IMG/VR virus record: IMGVR_UViG_3300035670_000905
Location: 1 to 31,196 of that record
DNA length: 31,196 nt
Strand: one strand, 5' to 3'
Origin: a virus
In this document: one piece after another, positions 12,661-19,184 of the stretch
Position numbering within the stretch: position 1 is the stretch's first letter
Layout: every line of letters begins with the position of its first letter
Program-made: the position numbers and the translations under genes
Notes under the pieces: model-generated
Seen by the model: only the letters and a program-made list of their open reading frames with translations
What the model was told of the DNA's origin: nothing
Database searches by the model: none

Positions 12661-12889
12661 TGTAACAAGCGTAACACAAATGTAACACACAAAATATTGA
12701 TTTTCATAGCATGTTACGGATGTTTACAATGTTACAGCAGATTTCACACACATACACACATATACACGTGTGTGAATCAATATTTAAAACACGCATATAT
12801 ATGTAATAATTAGTGTAACATTGTTAACAAGTGTAACAATATATAATAATCAATAAGTTATGTGTTACAATCATGTTACAGATGTTACA
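12661..12889 (+). repeat. Cluster of TGTAACA/TGTTACA sites (iteron-like)
   Basis: Eight exact copies in either orientation lie at 12661, 12681, 12730, 12814, 12832, 12863, 12874 and 12883, plus four variants (CGTAACA 12670, TGTTACG 12712, TGTTTACA 12721 and the palindrome TGTTAACA 12822). They fall in two groups separated by about 80 bases. The whole stretch from 12578 to 13042 (465 bases) holds no convincing gene: it contains this cluster, the inverted repeats below and the short direct repeat near the terminase start. Such clusters are typical of replication origins, packaging sites or multi-operator control regions. Confidence 0.75.
12693..12784 (+). repeat. Nested inverted repeats within the site cluster
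   Basis: Outer arms AATATTGATT (12693-12702) and AATCAATATT (12775-12784) are perfect 10-base complements. Inner arms TTCACACAC (12743-12751) and GTGTGTGAA (12768-12776) are perfect nine-base complements and overlap the outer right arm by two bases. The inner right arm includes the palindrome ACACGTGT (12764-12771). The two pairings could compete, or form alternative cruciforms, in supercoiled DNA. Confidence 0.65.
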
Positions 12890-12948
12890 CTTAATAATAT
12901 AAATAATAAATAATAGAAAATAATAAATCAACTTTAATATAGATATAG

Positions 12949-13039
12949 GCTTAAAACGAATTTAAACGGCATTTTAAGACATTTTTATAGTAAAGTGATA
13001 TATAGACTTCAATTTTAAAAAAAAGTTGCTTAAAACGAA
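12949..13039 (+). repeat. Direct repeat GCTTAAAACGAA
   Basis: Identical 12-base copies at 12949-12960 and 13028-13039, 79 bases apart. The second ends three bases before the small terminase ATG (13043). It may be a terminase or regulator binding site; no test is possible from sequence alone. Confidence 0.55.
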
Positions 13040-13042
13040 AAT

Positions 13043-13468
13043 ATGAAAGATACAGGTAGGCCAATGAAATTTAAATCACCTGAAGAATTAGAAAAAAAAA
13101 TAGAATCTTACTTCGATTGGTGTGATTCAAGAACACGCGTTAAACATCTTGTAACTAAAGATGGCGTTCAGGAAGTTATAGAAAGTTTTCCAAGACCTTA
13201 CACGGTTGAAGGCCTTGCAGTTTACTTAGATACTTGCCGCGATACTTTATTGAATTACTCAAACAAAGAACTCTTTTTCGACATTATTAAACGCGCGAAA
13301 CAAAGAATACTTGCGAATAAAGTTGAAGGCGGATTAGATAGAACTTATGATATGGGTGTTGCTAAGTTTATGCTAATCAATAATTACGGCTTTAAGGATA
13401 AACACGAAACGACAGAAGACGACAAAAACATAAACATAAACATTCAGTACCCACCTGAAGCTAAGTAG
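13043..13468 (+). CDS. terS: Small terminase subunit (DNA-packaging gp3-like)
   Basis: A 141-residue protein, MKDTGRPMKFKSPEELEKKI at the N-terminus, then YTVEGLAVYLDTCRDTLLNY as a helix-turn-helix, KEVEGGL-type helices (KRAKQRILANKVEGGLDR) and VAKFMLINNYGFKDK near the end. This matches the phage DNA-packaging gp3 family of small terminases, which recognise the packaging site and hand DNA to the large subunit. The stop TAG shares its last base with the GTG start of the large subunit. The cluster of repeated sites just upstream is a candidate recognition region. Confidence 0.88.
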   Translation: MKDTGRPMKFKSPEELEKKIESYFDWCDSRTRVKHLVTKDGVQEVIESFPRPYTVEGLAVYLDTCRDTLLNYSNKELFFDIIKRAKQRILANKVEGGLDRTYDMGVAKFMLINNYGFKDKHETTEDDKNININIQYPPEAK

Positions 13469-14916
13469 TGCCGCGTACGATTGACATACAGCTATTCAGA
13501 CCTCACACAGGGCAAAAACGTATCTTAGATAATAAGCGAAGGTTTAATTGTATTGTTTGCGCGCGTAGGTTTGGTAAAACTGAATTGATTACATCGGTTG
13601 CATTGCCGCTTATAAGTCCAGCTGTGTTTGAAGGTAAGTTTGTAGGTATTTTTGTCGATGATTTTAAAGATTTTGCGCAAAGTTGGAATAAGATTGTTGA
13701 TACTTATAAGACAGTTGCTGAAGGCGGAATTATTAAGCACAAAGATGAAACTTCAAAAATAATGCAGTTCCTTAACGGCGGCGTTTTAGAAGTTTGGTCA
13801 ATTGGCGATGAAGGCCGAAAAGACAAAGGGCGCGGCCGTAAATATCACCGCGTTATTTATGAAGAAACGCAAAAAATACCTTCTCACATACTTGAATACC
13901 ATTGGAAAACAGTTGCACGCCCTACCTTAACTGACTACAAAGGTGAGGCGTTTTTTATTGGCACGGCTGCGGGTAAAGATAACTACTGGTATGAACTATG
14001 CCGCAATGGCGCAATTGCGGGTAACGTCGAAAAGAACTGTTATGGTGACATTGACCTACCACAAAGCGAAAACGGCAGCGACAGTTGGATAACATTTAGA
14101 ATGGAAACAACTGATAACCCAAACATTGACCCCGATGAGGTAGCCGATGCCAGCCGCGACCTTGACCGATTAACATTTGAGCAGGAATATAAATCTGTAT
14201 TTGTTGACTACTCAGGTGAGGCGTGGGTATATGTACTTAAAGATAAAAGCATACAACAGAAAGTATTTCAGCCTTCAAAGAAATTTAACTGGGAAGCTGA
14301 ACAGCTTTATATTAGCTTTGACTTTAACAAGATACCAATGACAGCGGCGGTAATGAAAAAAACCGTTTTACCTGCTGATATATCTGCAAAGTCACGTTAT
14401 CGTTATGGTGTACACATCATTAAAGAATTTAAGATAGGTAGTGAAGAACGCGGTGAAGCATCTATATATGACACCTGCCAAGCTGTACGCGAATGGGTAT
14501 TTGCTGAAACAGGTAAAAAAATAGGCCGTTGGGAAAATACTGAATTTCCCTGCACTATTCCTTTTTTAGTTACAGGTGATGCGAGCGGTGACCGTTCCGA
14601 TGGTAGGCAGCGCGTATCTAAAACATATTACGAAATAATACAGGAAGAACTGCAATTGCCCGCGCGTTTTTTTGTTGTGCCTAAAGCTAATCCCCTTCAT
14701 GCTGAAAGCTACGTACAAACAAATACTATTATCAGCATGTGTCCAGATTTTCAAATATATGAAGATAAATGCCCTGGCTTACGTATGGACTGTTTGCGTA
14801 TCAAATCCGATAATAGCCGCCGAATCATTAAGGGAAAAGGCGAAGAACGTCAAGCTGACTTACTTGATAATCTTAGGTATTTATTGAATACTTTTTGTAA
14901 AGATATAAAGTTATAA
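13468..14916 (+). CDS. terL: Large terminase subunit (packaging ATPase/nuclease)
   Basis: A 482-residue protein starting at a GTG that overlaps the terS stop. The N-terminal ATPase has an ARRFGKTE Walker A (residues 32-39) and a Walker B-like RVIYEET (128-134), with Glu where Asp is usual. The C-terminal RNase H-fold nuclease has SFDFNK, VTGDASG and ADLLDNLRYLL, which supply the acidic metal ligands. It drives DNA into the prohead and cuts it. It is followed after one base by the metallophosphoesterase gene. Length is normal for the family. Confidence 0.92.
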   Translation: MPRTIDIQLFRPHTGQKRILDNKRRFNCIVCARRFGKTELITSVALPLISPAVFEGKFVGIFVDDFKDFAQSWNKIVDTYKTVAEGGIIKHKDETSKIMQFLNGGVLEVWSIGDEGRKDKGRGRKYHRVIYEETQKIPSHILEYHWKTVARPTLTDYKGEAFFIGTAAGKDNYWYELCRNGAIAGNVEKNCYGDIDLPQSENGSDSWITFRMETTDNPNIDPDEVADASRDLDRLTFEQEYKSVFVDYSGEAWVYVLKDKSIQQKVFQPSKKFNWEAEQLYISFDFNKIPMTAAVMKKTVLPADISAKSRYRYGVHIIKEFKIGSEERGEASIYDTCQAVREWVFAETGKKIGRWENTEFPCTIPFLVTGDASGDRSDGRQRVSKTYYEIIQEELQLPARFFVVPKANPLHAESYVQTNTIISMCPDFQIYEDKCPGLRMDCLRIKSDNSRRIIKGKGEERQADLLDNLRYLLNTFCKDIKL

Positions 14917-14917
14917 C

Positions 14918-15754
14918 ATGATTTACCGCCCCAAAATTAAAGTACATTCTGAATCAGAAATACAACATTGGAAAAAATTAATAAATGCTAAACGGCATCA
15001 AGATAAAAGCCTTCAACGCTGGTTAGTAATATCAGATGTTCACAGGCCGTTTCATAATCAAACACTTTGGAATAAACTATTGCAGCTAATCAATGACATG
15101 GGCACGGCTTTGTATGGAGTTGTTATTGCAGGTGATTATTTAGACCTTTACACACTTGGCAGCTACAATTCTGAATCATTGGCAAATTTATCAGGCCTAA
15201 CATTACAAGATGAATATATTGATGGATTGCAGGGTATTGATGAAATAAACAGCGCGTTTAAAGGTGCAAAGAAATATTTTTTATTTGGCAACCATGAAGA
15301 TAGATACTTTAGGCACATAAAAGAAAAGGATAATGCCAAATATGGCGGCGCGTTAATAAATCCTATTGAAGCGCTATATCTTCATGAACGCGGATGGGTA
15401 ACTAAAACAGATTGGCAAAGTGATTACTTTACTTTGGGCAAACACTTAGATATAGTTCACGGTATTTATACATCAATACACGCGGCAAAAGCGCATTTAG
15501 ATAAAACGCAGCATAGTGTTATGTTTGGCCACACACACCGCGTTCAATGCTTCCATACAGGCAATAAAGCAGCGTTTAACATTGGCGGCTTATATGATAT
15601 TAAAAGCAAAGGTTTTAACTATATGCAAAGATTTCAGCGCCAAATGTGGGCAAATGGTTTCGCTATTGTTAACATAACTGATAACGGTGACTTTTACGTA
15701 GAACAGGTTAACGTTTGGGCTGATAAGTTTTTAGCTAATGGTAAGATGTATTAA
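14918..15754 (+). CDS. Calcineurin-like metallophosphoesterase
   Basis: A 278-residue protein with all the metallophosphoesterase signatures in order: ISDVHRP (DxH), AGDYLDLY (GDxxD), FGNHEDR (GNHE), DIVHGIY (H) and FGHTHR (GHTH). It probably hydrolyses a phosphomonoester or phosphodiester, and could be a nuclease or a nucleotide phosphatase. Its position right after terL, one base away, is common in phages of this type. The precise substrate cannot be read from the sequence. No clear terminator follows before the convergent gene end at 15783. Confidence 0.88.
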   Translation: MIYRPKIKVHSESEIQHWKKLINAKRHQDKSLQRWLVISDVHRPFHNQTLWNKLLQLINDMGTALYGVVIAGDYLDLYTLGSYNSESLANLSGLTLQDEYIDGLQGIDEINSAFKGAKKYFLFGNHEDRYFRHIKEKDNAKYGGALINPIEALYLHERGWVTKTDWQSDYFTLGKHLDIVHGIYTSIHAAKAHLDKTQHSVMFGHTHRVQCFHTGNKAAFNIGGLYDIKSKGFNYMQRFQRQMWANGFAIVNITDNGDFYVEQVNVWADKFLANGKMY

Positions 15755-15782
15755 CGTTTTGTTGACGTCACCGAAATGATAT

Positions 15783-16175
15783 TTATGGCCGCCTAACAAA
15801 CATAGTTGTGTAAGGATGCGAAACCCATCTAATATAATATGAACTTCTACTAATAGGTTTTAAGCCTTTTAAAATTCTATATTGCCAATTAAACCAAGGT
15901 GTATTAATTGAATCATAATAATTTAACCAAAAATAACATTTATGTGTTTTTAGTTCGTTATTAAGTACAGCCGTTAAAGCATAGTATCTATTTTGTGAAA
16001 CGGTTACAGTTTGTACCCGGTTATTATGCCAAAAATTAGCGCGCTTATTCTTTTGGTAAAACTTTCTGACATTTGGAAAGCATTTGTAACTATCATTAAG
16101 AATTAACCCCAATAGGCAGCTATCGGGGTTTGATGATAATATAAGTTCGCGAATATTAGTTTGTAAGTCTTGCAT
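15783..16175 (-). CDS. Hypothetical phage protein
   Basis: A 130-residue protein, MQDLQTNIRELILSSNPDSC and onward, rich in aromatic residues and Asn (YYALTAVLNNELKTH, FWLNYYDS, YYIRWVSHPY). The open frame continues to 16205, but the ATG at 16175 follows an A-rich stretch (GAAAACA) and gives a shorter overlap (20 bases) with the sigma factor gene. No family recognised. It is the last gene of the leftward sigma/lysis operon. Confidence 0.65.
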   Translation of the reverse strand: MQDLQTNIRELILSSNPDSCLLGLILNDSYKCFPNVRKFYQKNKRANFWHNNRVQTVTVSQNRYYALTAVLNNELKTHKCYFWLNYYDSINTPWFNWQYRILKGLKPISRSSYYIRWVSHPYTTMFVRRP

Positions 16176-16929
16176 ATTGTTTTCGCATTTTATTAAGTGC
16201 GCCAATTTCTATTTGCCTGATAGCTTCATTGCTAATTTTATACTTTACGCATAGTGTTTGGCGATTATATTGAAAAAATTCAAAAAATCTAAGCTGTATA
16301 ATATCGCGTTCGCGTTCGCTTAAATTACTCATTAGCTTTTTAACTATTTCTTTATCTGTATTTATAAATAGTTGTTGGTCTGTTTCTAAATCGCCAGCTA
16401 TATCCAAAATATTATCACCATCTTCGTTAGTTTCATCTATTGAAACAAATTTAACAGGATTGCGAATTGATTTAACTGTAAATTCCGAAATGCCTAACAT
16501 GTCGCTAATTTCCTTATCTGTTAGCGTTTCATCTTGAAATTCTTTTCGAAGTCTATTCTGTTGAATTGTGTACGATGTTTTAATAGGGTCGCTAAGCATA
16601 TCAATAAAGTGCATAATTTGCGCGCGCATTTTATTAACAGCGTATGATATAAACCTTACACCGTAATCAGGATTAAAACTTTCAGCAGCTTTGATTAAGC
16701 CAATAAGCGATTCAGAGACTAAATCCATTATATCAACTTTTTTATTATAATGCCTAAAAGCAACTGAGCAGGCAAATAATAGATTATGATTTATTAGCTG
16801 TTCTTTAGTCGCTGTTTTTTCTTGTTCAGATGTTAGCGGTTTATACTTAGATGCTTCTGTTAACAATGTTTGCAAAATGCCGCGCTTATCGCCAATAATG
16901 GCATTTAATTTTACATCTATTCGTTTCAT
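16156..16929 (-). CDS. Phage sigma-70 family RNA polymerase sigma factor
   Basis: A 257-residue protein. Region 2 is at about residues 46-108 (INHNLLFACSVAFRHYNKK, DIMDLVSESLIGLIKAAESF, YGVRFISYAVNKMRAQI). A region 3-like HTH is around 136-155 (LTDKEISDMLGISEFTVKSI), and region 4 is at about 201-252 (LSERERDIIQLRFFEFF, then YKISNEAIRQIEIGALNKMRK). All the parts of a group 3 sigma are present. It likely redirects host RNA polymerase to phage middle or late promoters. It is in one operon with the SPOR-like and endolysin-like genes, with a one-base overlap with the SPOR-like gene. Confidence 0.88.
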   Translation of the reverse strand: MKRIDVKLNAIIGDKRGILQTLLTEASKYKPLTSEQEKTATKEQLINHNLLFACSVAFRHYNKKVDIMDLVSESLIGLIKAAESFNPDYGVRFISYAVNKMRAQIMHFIDMLSDPIKTSYTIQQNRLRKEFQDETLTDKEISDMLGISEFTVKSIRNPVKFVSIDETNEDGDNILDIAGDLETDQQLFINTDKEIVKKLMSNLSERERDIIQLRFFEFFQYNRQTLCVKYKISNEAIRQIEIGALNKMRKQYARLTN

Positions 16930-17243
16930 TATCGCGTAGTATAAAAAGGTTTAGAATGCTGGTTAAAATGTTTGCGGCATCTTACAGTTATAAACGCGTC
17001 TTTGTGTGAACGCTGCCATGTGGTAAGCATATACCATGCTTCTTCATAAGTTTGGTAAGGTATTAGTATCCTGTAATACTGACCTACCTGTTCAACGTGT
17101 GCAGTATCTAACGTACACATGGCCAAATGTTCGGAACGTACTAAATGAATGTTTTTTGTTGACATAATTTGAATGCAGTAAACAGAATCGGTTTGAGCAA
17201 TTGCGCTAACTGCAAAACATAGGATAAAAAATAATGTTTTCAT
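16929..17243 (-). CDS. Secreted SPOR-like protein
   Basis: A 104-residue protein with a typical signal peptide (MKTLFFILCFAVSAIAQ, probable cleavage near residue 16-17). The rest resembles a SPOR domain, which binds denuded peptidoglycan: YCIQIMSTKN, then QVGQYYRILIPYQTYEEAWYML and HKDAFITVRC. It lies between the endolysin-like gene and the sigma factor, suggesting that it acts at the host wall, possibly targeting or regulating lysis. The domain call is by resemblance and is moderate. Confidence 0.65.
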   Translation of the reverse strand: MKTLFFILCFAVSAIAQTDSVYCIQIMSTKNIHLVRSEHLAMCTLDTAHVEQVGQYYRILIPYQTYEEAWYMLTTWQRSHKDAFITVRCRKHFNQHSKPFYTTR

Positions 17244-17255
17244 GATTTGTTATTT

Positions 17256-17882
17256 TTAAAGTTCTATTAAAGTAAAGTTATATAAAGCATTTGATTGAAA
17301 AATTTTAATAGCTTCGAACCAACGAGCATCAGGAACTACTAAACAGCCAGCTGACCAACCATCTACATTAGCTAACCAACCGCCACGATGAAAGTTGATG
17401 CCGTACCAGCCTTTAGTTTTAATTTCTGTGTTTATGTTACGGTCTTTGTTACCATCGCGGTAAATCTCTATTGCGCCTGTTTGCATAAAGTATGGAGCGT
17501 TTAACCATAGACTTTTCCAATTGCCCGAAGTTATAAACTTATGTGAACCTATAACTTGCTGTTCACATGCAATTGCAGTTCCTGTAATGCCGCCAACTGT
17601 CAGCGGATTAAATACGTAATAATCTCCCGAAGTTGTTGAACATGGCATTATCATATCGGCAACGCGGTTATTAAATCTTACTACGTAATCTGCAAACTTA
17701 TTATCTAAGTTTTGGTCAGTACGAATCCAAACAAGGTCAGTTACAGGTTTAACCCAACCGCGAATATTCATTTCAGCATCAATCCATTGTTTGGTAGCTG
17801 TTAATGTTAGAGGCCCTACAATACCATCAATGGCACCTGAATAATAACCGCGGTCTTTAAGTATTTTTTGAAAGTTTTTCAT
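17256..17882 (-). CDS. Endolysin-like protein: peptidoglycan-binding plus L,D-transpeptidase-like domain
   Basis: A 208-residue protein. Residues 1-36 fit a peptidoglycan-binding type 1 repeat (GYYSGAIDGIVGPLTLTATK). The C-terminal part carries GINFHRGGW (His165) and DGWSAGCLVVPD (Ser177, Gly179, Cys180), the His...S-x-G-C pattern of YkuD/L,D-transpeptidase-fold enzymes. Proteins of this kind act on peptide stems or cross-links of peptidoglycan. No signal peptide is seen, so access to the wall would need a holin. It is the second gene from the promoter at 18279-18309, consistent with a lysis role. Confidence 0.7.
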   Translation of the reverse strand: MKNFQKILKDRGYYSGAIDGIVGPLTLTATKQWIDAEMNIRGWVKPVTDLVWIRTDQNLDNKFADYVVRFNNRVADMIMPCSTTSGDYYVFNPLTVGGITGTAIACEQQVIGSHKFITSGNWKSLWLNAPYFMQTGAIEIYRDGNKDRNINTEIKTKGWYGINFHRGGWLANVDGWSAGCLVVPDARWFEAIKIFQSNALYNFTLIEL

Positions 17883-17943
17883 AAGGTTTTATTTTAAAAT
17901 TAAAAGATTTGGTTTTGTAGGTTGACCGAAAACCTTGATTAGG

Positions 17944-18225
17944 TTATTTAACTAATGATAAATAGTATTTAAAATCATAGCTTTTAACGCTAAGAAACAT
18001 AATCATGTCATTTGTAGAAATACCAATTGCAGAACCTAATCTTTCAATTTTAGCAATTGAATCAGTAGGCAATACTGAATAGATAGAACGGTATTGAGGC
18101 CATTCAGCAGCTTCGCAACCTTTAGAAAGGTTTTCTGATACAACATCAGATTTAATACTGTTAATCATTGATTGAATATTTACAATCTGTGATTTCATTT
18201 CTGTGAAAATTGTTCTTAAGTACAT
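17944..18225 (-). CDS. Hypothetical protein, first gene of sigma/lysis operon
   Basis: A 93-residue, mostly helical protein with no recognised family. The N-terminal half (about residues 8-38) looks like an amphipathic helix (MKSQIVNIQSMINSIKSD); the second half holds PTDSIAKIERLGSAIGIST and ends KYYLSLVK. It is the first gene downstream of the leftward promoter, 54 bases from the predicted -7 box. It may be regulatory or a capsid/lysis accessory, but nothing in the sequence decides. Confidence 0.6.
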   Translation of the reverse strand: MYLRTIFTEMKSQIVNIQSMINSIKSDVVSENLSKGCEAAEWPQYRSIYSVLPTDSIAKIERLGSAIGISTNDMIMFLSVKSYDFKYYLSLVK

Positions 18226-18278
18226 GATTTGAAGTTTTTAAAAGTGTTTAAATAATTTCGTTCCCTTATTCGTTGATA

Positions 18279-18309
18279 CAAAATTACAGCTTTCTTTGAT
18301 AACTGCAAA
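18279..18309 (-). promoter_or_regulatory. Leftward promoter for sigma/lysis operon
   Basis: On the minus strand TTTG (18306-18309), a 19-base spacer and TAATTTTG (18279-18286), an excellent consensus match. It drives the unknown gene at 17944, the endolysin-like gene, the SPOR-like gene and the sigma factor. It faces away from the tail-operon promoter at 18354. Confidence 0.8.
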
Positions 18310-18353
18310 CATTTTTATAAAAATTTTATAAAATTCTTTATCTTTTTTTTGGT

Positions 18354-18361
18354 TACCTTTG
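18354..18361 (+). promoter_or_regulatory. Rightward promoter (-7 box) for tail operon
   Basis: TACCTTTG lies 17 bases before the chaperone ATG at 18379. No TTTG is seen at the usual -33 distance; instead an AT-rich stretch with two TTTTATAAAA-like words precedes it. Dependence on the phage sigma factor is possible. Confidence 0.55.
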
Positions 18362-18378
18362 TACAAACACAAAAAACT

Positions 18379-18939
18379 ATGATTTTCAGAAAGCGAAACA
18401 GAGCAGAACAAAACGAAAGTAATTACCAAAAGTGGCTTAAAACCTACATTCCCGAAACAACTAACCAGCGTATAGAATTGACTAGAGTATTTACAGACCG
18501 CGTTGGTAATAACTTTTATATTTTAAAAAACCCTGCAAATTTAACGCGTGAACGTGCGCAAAGAATTGAGGAGTGTATGACTGCCATTGATTACGGTATT
18601 CATAAAAGCGAAATAGTTGAAAAGCTAAACGGCATTCTTACAACTGTTGATGAAATGCCATGGCAAAACATGACACGCGATAAGTTAAAAGAGTTTCACA
18701 CTAAAAGCAAAGACCAACTGAATGATTTATTATACAGGCTTAAAAGTGTAAAGTTAGATGATTTACTTATAGAAGCTGGGACATACTTTTTTTATATTGA
18801 TGGCGAAAACCCTTACATTATAAATTCAGAAACGCAGCAAAGGAAAATAGATGCCATACGTAAAGATGATGAATTGCGCGCTTTTTTTTTGAACAGTATA
18901 GAACAAATATTGAAAGGTTCGAGCGCTATAAAAAGCTAA
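18379..18939 (+). CDS. Tail assembly chaperone, short form (gpG-like)
   Basis: A 186-residue protein starting at the ATG at 18379; an upstream TTG-initiated extension would lie inside the promoter and is rejected. The sequence is helical and charged (MTAIDYGIHKSEIVEKLNGI, then HTKSKDQLNDLLYRLKSVKL). Its position immediately before the tape-measure gene, with a slippery T-run near its end and a long overlapping frame, is the hallmark of the lambda G/GT-type chaperone pair that coats the tape measure during tail assembly. Sequence similarity to a known family is not evident; the call rests on context. Confidence 0.75.
   Translation: MIFRKRNRAEQNESNYQKWLKTYIPETTNQRIELTRVFTDRVGNNFYILKNPANLTRERAQRIEECMTAIDYGIHKSEIVEKLNGILTTVDEMPWQNMTRDKLKEFHTKSKDQLNDLLYRLKSVKLDDLLIEAGTYFFYIDGENPYIINSETQQRKIDAIRKDDELRAFFLNSIEQILKGSSAIKS
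18882..18890 (+). promoter_or_regulatory. Programmed -1 frameshift slippery site (T9)
   Basis: Nine T residues, read in the zero frame as gcT TTT TTT TTg, allow tandem slippage of both tRNAs by one base. After the slip the frame continues TTT GAA CAG. No strong downstream stem was found by eye, so the run itself may be sufficient. Confidence 0.7.
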
Positions 18940-19184
18940 ACTTTGCAAGGCTAAACAAACAAGAACCAAACGCTAAAAAACAGAAACGACCAACAACATA
19001 TCAACAAGCATTACAAAAACTAAAAGAACAAAACAGGGAAAACGATTATATCATAACAAAGGGCGACCCAGTACAAATGGCAAATGTTAGGTTTTGGGTT
19101 ATTCGAGATTATTACGCGGCATTAGAACAAATACTAAAAGATAAAGATAGGGCTGAACAGGCTCAAAAAAATACTAAGAAATAA
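18888..19184 (+). CDS. Frameshift extension of tail assembly chaperone (T-like domain)
   Basis: A 98-codon frame lies in the -1 phase relative to the chaperone gene. It has no ATG until about 19077 and runs open from the T9 run to a TAA that shares one base with the tape-measure ATG (TAATG). It encodes FEQYRTNIERFERYKKL through YYAALEQILKDKDRAEQAQ, a basic, helical domain. Ribosomes slipping back one base at the T-run would make a fusion of about 268 residues (170 from the short form plus 98). The fusion would bind the tape measure, as lambda gpGT does. Confidence 0.75.
   Translation, partial: FEQYRTNIERFERYKKLNFARLNKQEPNAKKQKRPTTYQQALQKLKEQNRENDYIITKGDPVQMANVRFWVIRDYYAALEQILKDKDRAEQAQKNTKK

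Noticed and set aside
12721-12810. Short frame starting ATG-TTT-ACA in the repeat region
   Set aside because: About 28 codons, low-complexity His/Thr content caused by the CACA repeats, and no start signal.
12661-12889. CRISPR-like array
   Set aside because: The repeated word is seven bases, in both orientations, with irregular spacing; no 25-40 base repeat and no cas genes.
15755-15782. Terminator or operator at the TGACGTCA palindrome between convergent genes
   Set aside because: The palindrome is eight bases with no loop and no T-run, so it cannot be a terminator; one isolated site is weak evidence for an operator.
18379-18939. Sequencing error as the reason for the two-frame chaperone
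   Set aside because: An error in the T-run is possible, but two-frame genes with slippery runs at this exact position are typical of tail chaperones, and the zero-frame product continues for 16 further codons, as in true frameshift genes.
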